DNA of 33,191 nt, from contig JAHEXV010000025.1 in assembly GCA_023251935.1 (NCBI GenBank), forward strand, positions 1-33,191, in the 5' to 3' direction. Below the pieces are notes generated by a model that saw only the letters and a list, made by a program, of their open reading frames with translations, was not told the origin of the DNA and searched no databases. The stretch's first letter is position 1; each line of letters opens with the position of its first letter. Origin of the DNA: a bacterium (GTDB lineage Bacteria; Actinomycetota; Thermoleophilia; Solirubrobacterales; 70-9). Position numbers and translations under genes: made by a program. Below are positions 1 through 7,941 of this stretch, piece after piece.

Positions 1-531
1 GATGTCGTGATCGATCCCGGCCGGGCGTTCGGGACCGGGGCTCATCCGACCACCAGGATGTGCCTGGAGCTGCTGCTGGCGCTCACCGAGGCTGGCGAGG
101 AGCGGGGGCCGGTCGCCGACTGGGGCACGGGCTCGGGGCTGCTGGCGATCGCCGCCTCGAAGCTCGGGTTAGGGCCGGTGGTCGGCTGCGATCACGAGCC
201 GTCGGCGCTCGAGGCCGCGGCCGCGAACGCGGCCCGAAACGGCGTCGAGCTCGAGCTCGTTCGCGTCAACCTGCGTCAGGCCTCCCCTCCGGCGGCCCCC
301 ACGGCCGTCGCCAACCTCACCGCGCCGCTGCTCAAGGAGGTCGCCGAGCGGCTGGAATGGGCCCCCGAGCGCCTGATCTGCTCCGGGTTGCTCGCCGCCG
401 AGGCCGATGGGGTGGCCGACGCCTTCGCCGCCCGCGGGCTGGTGGAGGACGAGCGCCGCGCCGACGGCGACTGGATGGCGATCTCGCTCTCACGGGCGAC
501 CGCCGCCCGCCCGAAGACAATCCCCCGATGA
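1..531 (+). CDS. prmA: Ribosomal protein L11 methyltransferase PrmA (5' truncated)
   Basis: This is the C-terminal part of a class I SAM-dependent methyltransferase; the reading frame is open from the first base, so the start lies outside the window. The first visible residues carry the PrmA signature (DPGRAFGTGAHPTT), followed by the SAM-binding glycine loop (DWGTGSGLLAIAA), an acidic residue in GCDHEP that would bind the ribose, and NLTAPLL at the position of the family's usual N-hydrophobic motif. The family trimethylates ribosomal protein L11 in the cytoplasm. About 176 residues are present. The stop TGA overlaps the murI start (ATGA), so the two are probably translationally coupled. Confidence 0.9.
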   Translation, partial: DVVIDPGRAFGTGAHPTTRMCLELLLALTEAGEERGPVADWGTGSGLLAIAASKLGLGPVVGCDHEPSALEAAAANAARNGVELELVRVNLRQASPPAAPTAVANLTAPLLKEVAERLEWAPERLICSGLLAAEADGVADAFAARGLVEDERRADGDWMAISLSRATAARPKTIPR

Positions 532-1370
532 ACGACGGCCGCCGATCGTTGCCGATTGCGGTGTTCGATTCCGGGATCGGAGGGCTGACCGTGCTCCACG
601 AGCTGCTCGTCTCGCTGCCCGAGGAGGACTATCTGTATCTCGGGGACACGGAGGGCTTTCCCTACGGGACCAAGTCCGCGGGCTGGCTGCGACCGCGGAT
701 CGAGCTGATGGTCCGCTTCCTGCTCGGGCGCGGCGCCAAGCTGCTGGTCATCGCCTGCAACTCGGCGACCGCCGCGGGCGCGGACGTGGCCCGCGCCGTG
801 GCCGCGGAGCGTGGGGTCGAGGTGCTCACCGTGGTCGATCCCGAGGCCGAGATCGCGGCCGCGATCACCGAGTCGGGTCGGATCGGGGTGCTTGCCACGC
901 CGACCACGGTCGAGGGGGGCGCCTACCGACGGGCGCTCGAGCGGCGCGCCGGTCAAGGCGAGCTCGAGATCGTCGAGGTCGCCGCCCCCGACCTGGCGCC
1001 GATCATCCAGAACGGCTTCCCGTTCGACGAGACGGTGATCGACACCGTGCGCTCCTACTGTGAGCCGTTGAGGCGGGCCCGGATCGACACCCTGATCCTC
1101 GGCTGTACGCACTACCCGCTAGTCGCCCCGATGTTGCAGCGGATGCTGGGTCGGGACGTGCGCATGGTCACCGCCGGACACGCGGTGGCCGCGACGGCCC
1201 AGCGCGAGCTGCAGGGCCGGGGCCTGGAGGCGGAGAACGCCGGCGAGGGCGACTACCGCTTCCTGTGCACGGCCGACGTCGCCTCGTTCCGCGAGCTCGG
1301 CACGCGCTTCCTGCAGATGCCGCTCGGCGAGGTGGAGCGGGTCGAGATCGACCCCGGGGATCGGTCGTGA
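528..1370 (+). CDS. murI: Glutamate racemase MurI
   Basis: Cofactor-independent racemase making D-glutamate for peptidoglycan precursors in the cytoplasm. The N-terminus has the family motif (VFDSGIGGLTV), and both catalytic cysteines sit in recognisable contexts: ACNSATAAG (about residue 75) and LILGCTHYPL (about residue 188). At 280 aa it has the usual family length. I chose ATG 528 because it overlaps the prmA stop in an ATGA arrangement and places the DSGIGG motif about 16 residues from the N-terminus, as in homologues. Having murI directly behind prmA suggests co-expression rather than a functional link. A short perfect hairpin follows the stop. Confidence 0.95.
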   Translation: MNDGRRSLPIAVFDSGIGGLTVLHELLVSLPEEDYLYLGDTEGFPYGTKSAGWLRPRIELMVRFLLGRGAKLLVIACNSATAAGADVARAVAAERGVEVLTVVDPEAEIAAAITESGRIGVLATPTTVEGGAYRRALERRAGQGELEIVEVAAPDLAPIIQNGFPFDETVIDTVRSYCEPLRRARIDTLILGCTHYPLVAPMLQRMLGRDVRMVTAGHAVAATAQRELQGRGLEAENAGEGDYRFLCTADVASFRELGTRFLQMPLGEVERVEIDPGDRS

Positions 1371-1377
1371 CGACGAG

Positions 1378-1394
1378 CCGACGCGCCGCGTCGG
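1378..1394 (+). terminator. Perfect hairpin after murI, possible terminator
   Basis: CCGACGCG and CGCGTCGG form a perfect 8-bp inverted repeat around one central base, starting 7 nt after the murI stop and ending 16 nt before the -10 box assigned to the next gene. No T-run follows, so intrinsic termination is uncertain. GC-only hairpins of this kind are common at unit boundaries in high-GC actinobacteria. Confidence 0.35.
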
Positions 1395-1410
1395 TCCTGC
1401 GGCTCCCGGC

Positions 1411-1416
1411 TACCCT
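1411..1416 (+). promoter_or_regulatory. -10 box of yqeY, leaderless geometry
   Basis: TACCCT fits TANNNT and ends 6 nt before ATG 1423. Transcription would start at or beside the A of the start codon. No Shine-Dalgarno sequence precedes the ATG and no clear -35 box is visible. Confidence 0.45.
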
Positions 1417-1422
1417 TTGGCT

Positions 1423-1854
1423 ATGAGCATCCTCGAGCGGGTACAGACCGACACCCGGGAGGCGATGAAGGCCGGCGAGCGCGACCGGGTCGGCACGCTG
1501 CGCATGCTGGCGAGCGCGCTGCAGCAGGACGCGAAGCTCGGCGACGGCGACGAGGTCGCGGTCGTGCAGCGGGAGCGCAAGAAGCGACTCGAGGCAGCCG
1601 AGGCGTTCCGCCAGGGCGGCAGCGAGGAGCGAGCCGCGACCGAGCGCTCCGAGGCGGAGCTGATCGAGGCCTACCTGCCGACACAGCTCTCCGACGCGGA
1701 ACTCGACGAGCTGGTCGATGCGGCGATCGAGGAGGCCGGCGCGTCGGGGCCCGCGGAGATGGGCAAGGTGATGTCGCTGGCGATGCCGCGAGCCGGCGGG
1801 CGAGCCGACGGCAAGCGGGTGAGCGCCGCGGTGAGGGACCGGCTCGCCGGTTAG
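1423..1854 (+). CDS. yqeY: GatB/YqeY domain protein
   Basis: A 143-aa, mostly helical, highly charged protein that matches the YqeY family throughout (MSILERVQTDTREAMKAGE, then EAEQ-like segments and a C-terminal GKVMSLAMPRAGGRADGK). The fold is related to the tRNA-binding tail of the GatB amidotransferase subunit; a role in tRNA-dependent amidation is inferred from that and not proven for stand-alone YqeY proteins. A TTG lies two codons upstream, but ATG 1423 is preferred because it gives the family's N-terminus and lies 6 nt behind a -10 box. It is followed after 13 nt by phoH, so it probably leads that unit. Confidence 0.85.
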   Translation: MSILERVQTDTREAMKAGERDRVGTLRMLASALQQDAKLGDGDEVAVVQRERKKRLEAAEAFRQGGSEERAATERSEAELIEAYLPTQLSDAELDELVDAAIEEAGASGPAEMGKVMSLAMPRAGGRADGKRVSAAVRDRLAG

Positions 1855-1867
1855 CGCTGGATCGCGA

Positions 1868-2824
1868 GTGGCTCGAAGGCAGCTCACCCTCGATAACACC
1901 GTGGCCGCTGAGCTGGCGGGCTCCGAGGACGCCGTGCTTCGCGAGCTCGAGGGCCGGGTCGGTTGCGACCTCCATCTGCGCGGCAACGTCCTGACGCTGG
2001 ACGGGGACGAGGGCGAGGTTCGGGACGCGGCGGCGGTCGTCGAGGAGGTGGTCGGGCTGATCGAGCGAGGCCACGACGTGGCTCCGGGGACGATCGACAC
2101 GGTGGCCGGGGCCATGGACGCCAGGCAGCGCCCGTCGGAGATCCTCGAGGACGTGATCTGGCGCCACCGCGGCATCCAGGTGGCCCCGAAGACGGTCAAC
2201 CAGAAGCGCTACGTCGACTCGATCCGCGAGCACACCGTGACCTTCGGGATCGGGCCGGCCGGGACCGGCAAGACCTTCCTCGCCGTGGCGATGGCGGTGG
2301 CGGCGCTGGACGCGCGGGAGGTGAACCGGATCATCCTCACCCGACCTGCGGTCGAGGCCGGCGAGCGGCTCGGCTTCCTGCCCGGCGACCTCCAGGCCAA
2401 GGTGGACCCGTACCTGCGACCGCTGTTCGACGCCCTCTACGACATGCTCGACCCGGAACGGGTCAGCACCTACTTCGACCGCGGGATCATCGAGGTGGCG
2501 CCGCTGGCGTTCATGCGCGGGCGCACCCTGAACGACTCGTTCGTGATTCTCGACGAGGCGCAGAACACCAGCCCGGAGCAGATGAAGATGTTCCTGACCC
2601 GGCTCGGCTTCGGCTCGAAGATGGTCGTCACCGGTGACATCACGCAGATCGACCTGCCCCGAGACCAGCGTTCGGGCCTGGTGGTGATCGGGGAGATCCT
2701 GGCCCAGGTCGCCGACATCTCGTTCATCCGCTTCGGCGGCGAGGACGTCGTTCGCCATCAGCTGGTGCAGCGGATCGTCGCCGCCTACGGCGACTACGAG
2801 CGCGACAGCGGCAAAGAGGCTTGA
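1868..2824 (+). CDS. phoH: PhoH-like ATPase
   Basis: Cytoplasmic P-loop ATPase of the PhoH family, 318 aa. The N-terminal ~100 residues resemble the small KH-like domain of PhoH proteins. The ATPase core follows: Walker A GPAGTGKTFLAV (about residues 125-136), TRPAVEAGERLGFLPGD, Walker B FVILDEAQNTSPEQMKMFL, and the sensor-like VVTGDITQIDLP. The start is GTG 1868, 13 nt after the yqeY stop, with only a weak TGGA upstream. The order phoH-ybeY-era is widely conserved and points to rRNA maturation and RNA metabolism. The last four bases overlap the TTG start of ybeY. Confidence 0.93.
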   Translation: MARRQLTLDNTVAAELAGSEDAVLRELEGRVGCDLHLRGNVLTLDGDEGEVRDAAAVVEEVVGLIERGHDVAPGTIDTVAGAMDARQRPSEILEDVIWRHRGIQVAPKTVNQKRYVDSIREHTVTFGIGPAGTGKTFLAVAMAVAALDAREVNRIILTRPAVEAGERLGFLPGDLQAKVDPYLRPLFDALYDMLDPERVSTYFDRGIIEVAPLAFMRGRTLNDSFVILDEAQNTSPEQMKMFLTRLGFGSKMVVTGDITQIDLPRDQRSGLVVIGEILAQVADISFIRFGGEDVVRHQLVQRIVAAYGDYERDSGKEA

Positions 2825-3192
2825 CCCTGGACCTCAGCGACGTCCCCGAGGGGCTGCGACCGGCGGCCGCGGCGGCCCTTCGGGCGGCAGGGATCTCCGA
2901 CGGCCACCTGTCGGTCGAGTTGGTCGGCGCGGCCCGGATTCGCGAGCTCAACCGTGAGCACCGGGGATTCGACGAGCCGACCGACGTCCTCTCCTTTCCG
3001 ATCGACGAGGCCGACGAGGTGGCCGGCCCTCGTGAGCTGGGCGACGTGGCCATTTGCCCGACCCACACCGAGGACCTGATCGAAGCGACCGTTCACGGAG
3101 TTCTCCATCTCTGCGGTTACGACCACGAGGCCGACACGGGGGAGATGCTGGAGCGGCAGGCGGCGGTGATCGAGACCCTGGAGGGTGAGTAG
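2821..3192 (+). CDS. ybeY: Endoribonuclease YbeY (rRNA maturation factor)
   Basis: Metal-dependent endoribonuclease acting in 16S rRNA 3'-end maturation and ribosome quality control. The zinc-binding motif H-x3-H-x5-H is intact in the C-terminal part (HGVLHLCGYDH), and the central ELNREHRGFDEPTDVLSFP block is the family hallmark. The protein is 123 aa, somewhat shorter than the typical ~150, with a trimmed N-terminus. The start is TTG 2821, overlapping the phoH stop in a TTGA arrangement. No other start upstream of the conserved region is as well placed. Confidence 0.93.
   Translation: MTLDLSDVPEGLRPAAAAALRAAGISDGHLSVELVGAARIRELNREHRGFDEPTDVLSFPIDEADEVAGPRELGDVAICPTHTEDLIEATVHGVLHLCGYDHEADTGEMLERQAAVIETLEGE
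3180..3184 (+). promoter_or_regulatory. Ribosome-binding site deciding the era start
   Basis: GGAGG ends 9 nt before GTG 3194 but directly abuts GTG 3185. The spacing therefore favours 3194 as the era start, although the in-frame GTG 3185 cannot be excluded. Confidence 0.5.
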
Positions 3193-3193
3193 C

Positions 3194-4120
3194 GTGGCCG
3201 TCCGGCAGGCGCGGGAGAAGCGGACCCGAGCCGGATTCGTCGGGATCGCCGGCAGGCCCAACGTCGGCAAGTCGACCCTGGTCAACGCCCTGGTCGGCGC
3301 CAAGGTGGCGATCGTCTCCGATCGCCCGCAGACCACCCGACGGGCGATCAGGGGAATCGCCACCGATCGAGCACAGGGCTGGCAGATGGTGCTCGTCGAC
3401 CTTCCCGGCGTGCAGCGGCCACGCGACCTGCTGACCCAGCGCATGCAGCGCCGCGTCGAGCACGAGCTGACCGGCGCCGATGCCGCCCTGCTGGTCATCG
3501 ACGGGGCCCAGGGGGTGGGGCCGGGCGACAGGTTCATCGCCAAGGCGTTGCTCGCCGCCCGGGGAGAGACGCCGGTGCTGTGCGCGGTCAACAAGTGCGA
3601 CCGGCTCAGGGATCCCGAAACGGCGGCCGCGCTCGCCGCGGCGGCGGAGCTGGAGGCGGTGGACGAGGTGTTCCCGCTCAGCGCCAAGACCGGCGCCGGC
3701 CTCGAGTCTCTGGCCGCCCAGCTCGCCTCGCTGCTGCCGGACGGGCCGTGGCTCTATCCACCCGAGGAGCGCTCGGACCTCCCCAGCGAGGTCCATCTCG
3801 CCGAGCTGATCCGCGAGCAGGTTCTGAGCAGGACCTGGGACGAGGTGCCGCACGCGGTCGAGGTGATCGTCGACGAGGTCACCCGGCGCGACGACGGCCT
3901 GATCGAGGTGAACGCTCAGCTATGGGTCGAGACCGAGTCGCAGAAGGGCATCCTGGTCGGCAAAGGGGGGCGGATGGTGCGGGAGGTCGGCAGCGCGGCG
4001 CGCCGAGAGCTCGAGCGGGACCTTGGGGCGCGCGTCTTTCTCGACCTCCGGGTGAAGGTGCGCGAGCATTGGCGCCGCGACGACGCGCTGCTCGACCGCT
4101 TGGGCATAGAGCCCTCGTAA
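3194..4120 (+). CDS. era: GTPase Era
   Basis: Ribosome-assembly GTPase that binds the 3' end of 16S rRNA. The G domain shows G1 GRPNVGKST, a TT pair in switch I (RPQTTRRAI), G3 DLPGV and G4 NKCD. The C-terminal ~110 residues form the KH RNA-binding domain, including GILVGKGGRMVREVG. About 308 aa, the normal length. GTG 3194 is chosen because GGAGG lies 9 nt upstream; an alternative GTG lies three codons earlier. era follows ybeY as in many bacteria, so both probably act on 16S rRNA together. Its TAA stop doubles as the start of the -10 box of the next gene. Confidence 0.95.
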   Translation: MAVRQAREKRTRAGFVGIAGRPNVGKSTLVNALVGAKVAIVSDRPQTTRRAIRGIATDRAQGWQMVLVDLPGVQRPRDLLTQRMQRRVEHELTGADAALLVIDGAQGVGPGDRFIAKALLAARGETPVLCAVNKCDRLRDPETAAALAAAAELEAVDEVFPLSAKTGAGLESLAAQLASLLPDGPWLYPPEERSDLPSEVHLAELIREQVLSRTWDEVPHAVEVIVDEVTRRDDGLIEVNAQLWVETESQKGILVGKGGRMVREVGSAARRELERDLGARVFLDLRVKVREHWRRDDALLDRLGIEPS

Positions 4121-4123
4121 ACT
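4118..4123 (+). promoter_or_regulatory. -10 box of hisIE-trp, leaderless geometry
   Basis: TAAACT overlaps the era stop codon and ends 7 nt before ATG 4131. This spacing supports ATG 4131 over the in-frame GTG 4125 as the translation start of hisIE. Confidence 0.45.
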
Positions 4124-4130
4124 CGTGAAG

Positions 4131-4799
4131 ATGAACGTCTCGGCCGAGCAGTCCGGCGAAGCGATCCAGTTCGACGAGCGGGGCCTCGTTCCGTGCGTGA
4201 TGCAGGACTGGCGGACTGGGGAGGTCCTGACCCTCGCCTACATGAACGAGGAGGCGCTTCGCCGCACCCGGGAGACCGGGGAGGTGCACTTCTTCAGCCG
4301 CTCGCGCGGCGAGATCTGGCACAAGGGCTCGAGCTCCGGCAACCTGCAGCGGGTGCGGCAGATCCGCTACGACTGCGACGGCGACGCGGTCGTCGCCCTG
4401 GTCGAGCCGGCCGGCCCCGCCTGCCACACCGGCCAGCGCTCGTGCTTCTACCGCGACCTCGACGGCGGCGCCGATCCGGCGCCCGAAGCCCCGCCGCTGG
4501 AGGGTGAGCCGAGCCCGGCCGCCTTTGAGGCGTTGTCGGTGCTCGACCGCACCCTGCTCGACCGTCAGCGCCGCAAGCCGGCCGGGTCCTACACCGTGGA
4601 GCTGCTCGACGATCCTTCGCGGATCGGCGACAAAGTGCGCGAGGAGGCCGAGGAGGCGGCGCGGGCGGCGAGCTCGGAGTCCGAGGCGCGGCTGATCGAC
4701 GAAGCGGCGGACCTGCTCTACCACCTGCAGGTGCTGCTGATCTCGCGGGGGGTCAGGCTGACGGCGGTGCTGGAGACGCTGAATGGCCGTCGCGACTGA
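4131..4799 (+). CDS. hisIE: Bifunctional phosphoribosyl-AMP cyclohydrolase / phosphoribosyl-ATP diphosphatase
   Basis: Catalyses the second and third steps of histidine biosynthesis. The HisI half (about residues 15-115) shows the metal-binding motifs YDCDGDA and HTGQRSCFY. The HisE half (about 135-220) shows GSYTVELLDDPSRIGDKVREEAEE, with the acidic E-x2-E pattern, and DEAADLLYHLQVLL. At 222 aa it is the size of a HisIE fusion. No other histidine gene lies in the window; its partner is the trp operon, and the last 17 nt overlap trpE. A hisI-trpE junction is common in actinobacteria, but there hisE is usually a separate gene, so the fusion is notable. Confidence 0.93.
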   Translation: MNVSAEQSGEAIQFDERGLVPCVMQDWRTGEVLTLAYMNEEALRRTRETGEVHFFSRSRGEIWHKGSSSGNLQRVRQIRYDCDGDAVVALVEPAGPACHTGQRSCFYRDLDGGADPAPEAPPLEGEPSPAAFEALSVLDRTLLDRQRRKPAGSYTVELLDDPSRIGDKVREEAEEAARAASSESEARLIDEAADLLYHLQVLLISRGVRLTAVLETLNGRRD

Positions 4800-6333
4800 G
4801 CGCGCCCTGAACCTCGATCCGACTCTCGAGCGGGCCCGCGAGCTGGCTCGGAAGGGCAACGCAATTCCGGTTCGGATGTCGTTCGTCGACGACTGCGAGA
4901 CGCCGGTGTCCGCCTTCCTGAAGCTTCGCGACGGTGGGCCGTGCTTCTTGCTCGAGTCGGCCGAGCAGGGCCGCCTCGGTCGCTACTCGTTCCTCGGCTT
5001 CGCCCCGCGGGCCGTCCTGCGCTGGGATCGCGGCGTGCTTGGCGAGTGGCCGGCCGGCCGCCTCTCGGGCGAGCCGGAACGACGGCTCGACGCCCCGGAT
5101 CCGTATGCGGCGGTGAGCGAGTACCTGGGTCGCTACGCGTTGCCGCCGATCGACGATCTGCCCCCGTTCGCGGGCGGCGCCGTGGGGTTCTTCGGCTACG
5201 ACCTGGTGCGCACGGTCGAGCCCCTGGGCGAGCCCAACCCCGACCCGGTCGGCCTGCCCGACATGGCGCTGATGGTGAGCGATCTGTTGGTGGTCTTCGA
5301 CCACATGCGCCACGAGCTCACCCTGCTCGCCTATGCCTTCCTCGACGATCGGACCGATATCGACGCCGCCTACGCGAAGGCCGCGACGACGATCGCGGAG
5401 GCGCGAGAGCGGCTTCGGGGCGGGGTGCCGCGGGTTCATCCTGCCCGCGCCCCCGCAGCCTCCGCAGGAGCAGCCGAGGAGGTCGCAGGCCCTGTGTTCC
5501 GGTCCAACATGAGCAGGGAGGAGTTCGAGGCGAACGTGAGGCGGATCATCGAATACGTCCACGCCGGCGACGCCTTCCAGGTGGTGCCATCGCAGCGGTT
5601 CACCGCCCAGTCCCCGGTCGAGGCATTCTCGATCTATCGGGGGCTGCGAACCGTCAACCCGTCGCCGTACATGTACTTCCTGGACTTCGGCGACTTCCAG
5701 CTCGCCGGCGCATCGCCCGAGCCGCTGGTCAAGGTCACCGGGCGCTCCGCCGAGACCCGCCCGATCGCGGGCACCTATCCGCGCGGGGCCAGCGAGGAGG
5801 AGGACCGCCGTCGTGCCGCCGAGCTCCTCGACGACCCGAAGGAGCGCGCCGAGCACGTCATGCTGGTCGACCTGGGGCGAAACGACCTCGGCCGGGTCTG
5901 CGAATACGGCTCGGTGCAGGTCGACGAGCTGATGGTCGTCGAGGCGTACTCGCATGTGCTCCACATCGTCTCCCAGGTCTCCGGCCGGCTTCGACCGGAG
6001 GTGACGGCAATGGACGCGCTGCGAGCGGTGCTGCCCGCGGGAACGCTGTCCGGCGCCCCGAAGGTTCGCGCGATGCAGATAATCGACGAGCTCGAGCCCC
6101 ACAAGCGCGGCTCCTACGGTGGCGCGATCGGCTACCTCGGGTTCACCGGCGACCTCGACACGGCAATCCACATCCGCACCGTGGTGGTCAAGGACGGCCT
6201 CGTGCACGTGCAGGCGGGTGGCGGGACGGTCGCCGACGCGAAGCCCGACTACGAGTATCGGGAGTCGCTCCAGAAGGCGAAGGCGGTTTTTCGCGCGGTC
6301 GAGTTGGCCACCGATCAGCCCGACTGGCCATGA
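4783..6333 (+). CDS. trpE: Anthranilate synthase component I
   Basis: Converts chorismate to anthranilate using ammonia from TrpG, the committed step to tryptophan. 516 aa. The N-terminal regulatory region contains LLES (residues 56-59), the classical tryptophan feedback-inhibition motif, so allosteric control is probably intact. The catalytic domain shows FQVVPSQRF, PSPYMYFLDFG, ASPEPLVKV, TRPIAGTYPRG, LVDLGRNDLGRV, GTLSGAPKVRAM and GGGTVADAKPDYEY. ATG 4783 overlaps the end of hisIE, and the stop overlaps the trpG start (ATGA), so all three are probably translated together. No leader peptide or attenuator is visible upstream. Confidence 0.97.
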   Translation: MAVATERALNLDPTLERARELARKGNAIPVRMSFVDDCETPVSAFLKLRDGGPCFLLESAEQGRLGRYSFLGFAPRAVLRWDRGVLGEWPAGRLSGEPERRLDAPDPYAAVSEYLGRYALPPIDDLPPFAGGAVGFFGYDLVRTVEPLGEPNPDPVGLPDMALMVSDLLVVFDHMRHELTLLAYAFLDDRTDIDAAYAKAATTIAEARERLRGGVPRVHPARAPAASAGAAEEVAGPVFRSNMSREEFEANVRRIIEYVHAGDAFQVVPSQRFTAQSPVEAFSIYRGLRTVNPSPYMYFLDFGDFQLAGASPEPLVKVTGRSAETRPIAGTYPRGASEEEDRRRAAELLDDPKERAEHVMLVDLGRNDLGRVCEYGSVQVDELMVVEAYSHVLHIVSQVSGRLRPEVTAMDALRAVLPAGTLSGAPKVRAMQIIDELEPHKRGSYGGAIGYLGFTGDLDTAIHIRTVVVKDGLVHVQAGGGTVADAKPDYEYRESLQKAKAVFRAVELATDQPDWP

Positions 6334-6890
6334 GGGTTCTGGTGATCGACAACTACGACAGCTTCACCTACAACCTGGTCCAGTACCTGGGTGAGCTGGG
6401 GGCGGAGCCGGACGTGGTGCGCAACGATGCCGCGACGGTCGCCGAGCTGGTCGAGCGCCGGCCCGACCGGCTGGTGGTCTCGCCCGGCCCCTGCACCCCG
6501 ACCGACGCCGGGGTCTCGATCGAGGCGGTGCGCGCCTTCGCCGAGGCCGGCGTGCCGACGCTCGGGGTCTGCCTCGGCCACCAGTCGCTGGTCGAGGCGT
6601 TCGGGGGCCGCACGATCCGCGGCGAGCCGGTTCACGGCAAGGACGCGGAGATCGAGCACGACGCAAAAGGAGTCTTGCGGGGGCTCGAGAGCCCTCTCCG
6701 GGCGGGCCGCTACCACTCCCTGGTCGCCGACCCCGAGCTGCCGGACGAGCTCGAGCTGAGCGCCACCCTCGACGGGGTTGTGATGGGGGTGCGGCACCGC
6801 GAACTGCCCGCGGAGGGCGTCCAGTTCCACCCCGAGTCGGTCCTCACCCCGCGAGGCAAGGACATCCTCCGCAACTTCCTCGATGTCTAA
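6330..6890 (+). CDS. trpG: Anthranilate synthase component II (glutamine amidotransferase)
   Basis: Class I glutamine amidotransferase supplying ammonia to TrpE; 186 aa. Seen in order: NYDSFTYNLVQYLGELG, the oxyanion-hole region SPGPCTPTDAGVS, the nucleophile Cys in LGVCLGHQSL, and the catalytic His and Glu in VQFHPESV. ATG 6330 overlaps the trpE stop and the 3' end overlaps trpD by 8 nt. Many bacteria share one such subunit between tryptophan and folate synthesis (TrpG/PabA). Its place inside the trp operon favours anthranilate synthesis, but a dual role cannot be ruled out. Confidence 0.96.
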   Translation: MRVLVIDNYDSFTYNLVQYLGELGAEPDVVRNDAATVAELVERRPDRLVVSPGPCTPTDAGVSIEAVRAFAEAGVPTLGVCLGHQSLVEAFGGRTIRGEPVHGKDAEIEHDAKGVLRGLESPLRAGRYHSLVADPELPDELELSATLDGVVMGVRHRELPAEGVQFHPESVLTPRGKDILRNFLDV

Positions 6891-7917
6891 CGACATCCTC
6901 ACGCGCGCGATCGACTCGGTCTGCTCGGGGACCCACCTGACCGCGGATCACGCCTCGACCGTGCTCGACGAGATCATGGCTGGGCGGGCCGGAGAGGTGC
7001 AGACGGGCGCCTTCCTGGTCGCGCTGCGCGCCAAGGGAGAGACGGTGGCCGAGCTGGTCGGCCTGGCTCGAACGATGCGGCGCCTGGCTGCCGAGGTCGA
7101 TGCGGGCCGCGACGATCTCGTTGACACCGCGGGGACCGGCGGTGGGCCGTCGACCTTCAACATCTCGACCGCTGCGGCTCTGGTCGCCGCCGCAGCCGGT
7201 TGCGCCGTCGCCAAGCACGGCAACCGGTCGAGCACCAGCCGCTGCGGGTCCGCCGACCTGCTCGAGGCGCTCGGGGTGACGATCGACCTCGGGCCGGCCG
7301 AGGTGGCGAGCTGCATCGACGAGATCGGCTTCGGGTTCATGTTCGCGCCCCGCTATCACGCGGCGATGAAGCACGTCGTGCCGGTCCGCAAGGAGCTCGC
7401 GGTGCGGACGATCTTCAACTTCCTTGGCCCGCTCACCAACCCCGCCGGGGCGAGACGACAGCTACTCGGGGTCTCCGATCGCCGCTACCAGGAGACGATC
7501 GCCGAGGCGCTGGTCGCGCTCGACTGCGATCGCGCCCTGGTCGTGCGGGCCGCCGACGGGGTGGACGAGATCAGCGTCGCCGACGAGACACGGGTGATCG
7601 AGGTCGCCGACGGCGGCACCGAGGAGTGGTTCGTGCGGCCCGAGGAGCTCGGGATCGCGCGGGTCGAGATCGAGCGGATCGCCGGCGGCACGCCCGACCA
7701 GAACGCGGCCACGGTAAAGCGGGTCCTGGCGGGGGAGGACGGGCCGGAGCGAGACGTCGTGCTGCTTAACGCGGGGGCCGCGATCCTGGTCGGCGGGGGC
7801 GCGGACGACCTTCGAGGCGGGATGGATCGGGCCCGCGAGTCGATCGACTCCGGCGCCGCCCGCGTGGTCCTCGCCGCCCTGACCGAGGTCACCGGTCGCC
7901 TCGGCGCCGCCGAGTAA
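6883..7917 (+). CDS. trpD: Anthranilate phosphoribosyltransferase
   Basis: Transfers phosphoribosyl from PRPP to anthranilate; 344 aa. The PRPP-binding glycine motif (DTAGTGGGPSTFNISTAAA) and the second conserved block KHGNRSSTSRCGSADLLEALG are clear. The usual form of that block is closer to KHGNRSVSSKSGSAD, so a few residues differ without loss of key positions. FAPRYHAAMKHVVPVR and FNFLGPLTNPAGA follow. ATG 6883 overlaps trpG. The gene ends 24 nt before trpC, where a new -10 box appears. Confidence 0.97.
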   Translation: MSNDILTRAIDSVCSGTHLTADHASTVLDEIMAGRAGEVQTGAFLVALRAKGETVAELVGLARTMRRLAAEVDAGRDDLVDTAGTGGGPSTFNISTAAALVAAAAGCAVAKHGNRSSTSRCGSADLLEALGVTIDLGPAEVASCIDEIGFGFMFAPRYHAAMKHVVPVRKELAVRTIFNFLGPLTNPAGARRQLLGVSDRRYQETIAEALVALDCDRALVVRAADGVDEISVADETRVIEVADGGTEEWFVRPEELGIARVEIERIAGGTPDQNAATVKRVLAGEDGPERDVVLLNAGAAILVGGGADDLRGGMDRARESIDSGAARVVLAALTEVTGRLGAAE

Positions 7918-7926
7918 TCAATCATC

Positions 7927-7932
7927 TAGCCT
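7927..7932 (+). promoter_or_regulatory. -10 box of trpC, near-leaderless geometry
   Basis: TAGCCT lies in the 24-nt trpD-trpC gap and ends 9 nt before ATG 7942. No Shine-Dalgarno sequence is present in the gap, which supports a second transcript start inside the trp cluster. Confidence 0.35.
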
Positions 7933-7941
7933 TAGCCGCCT

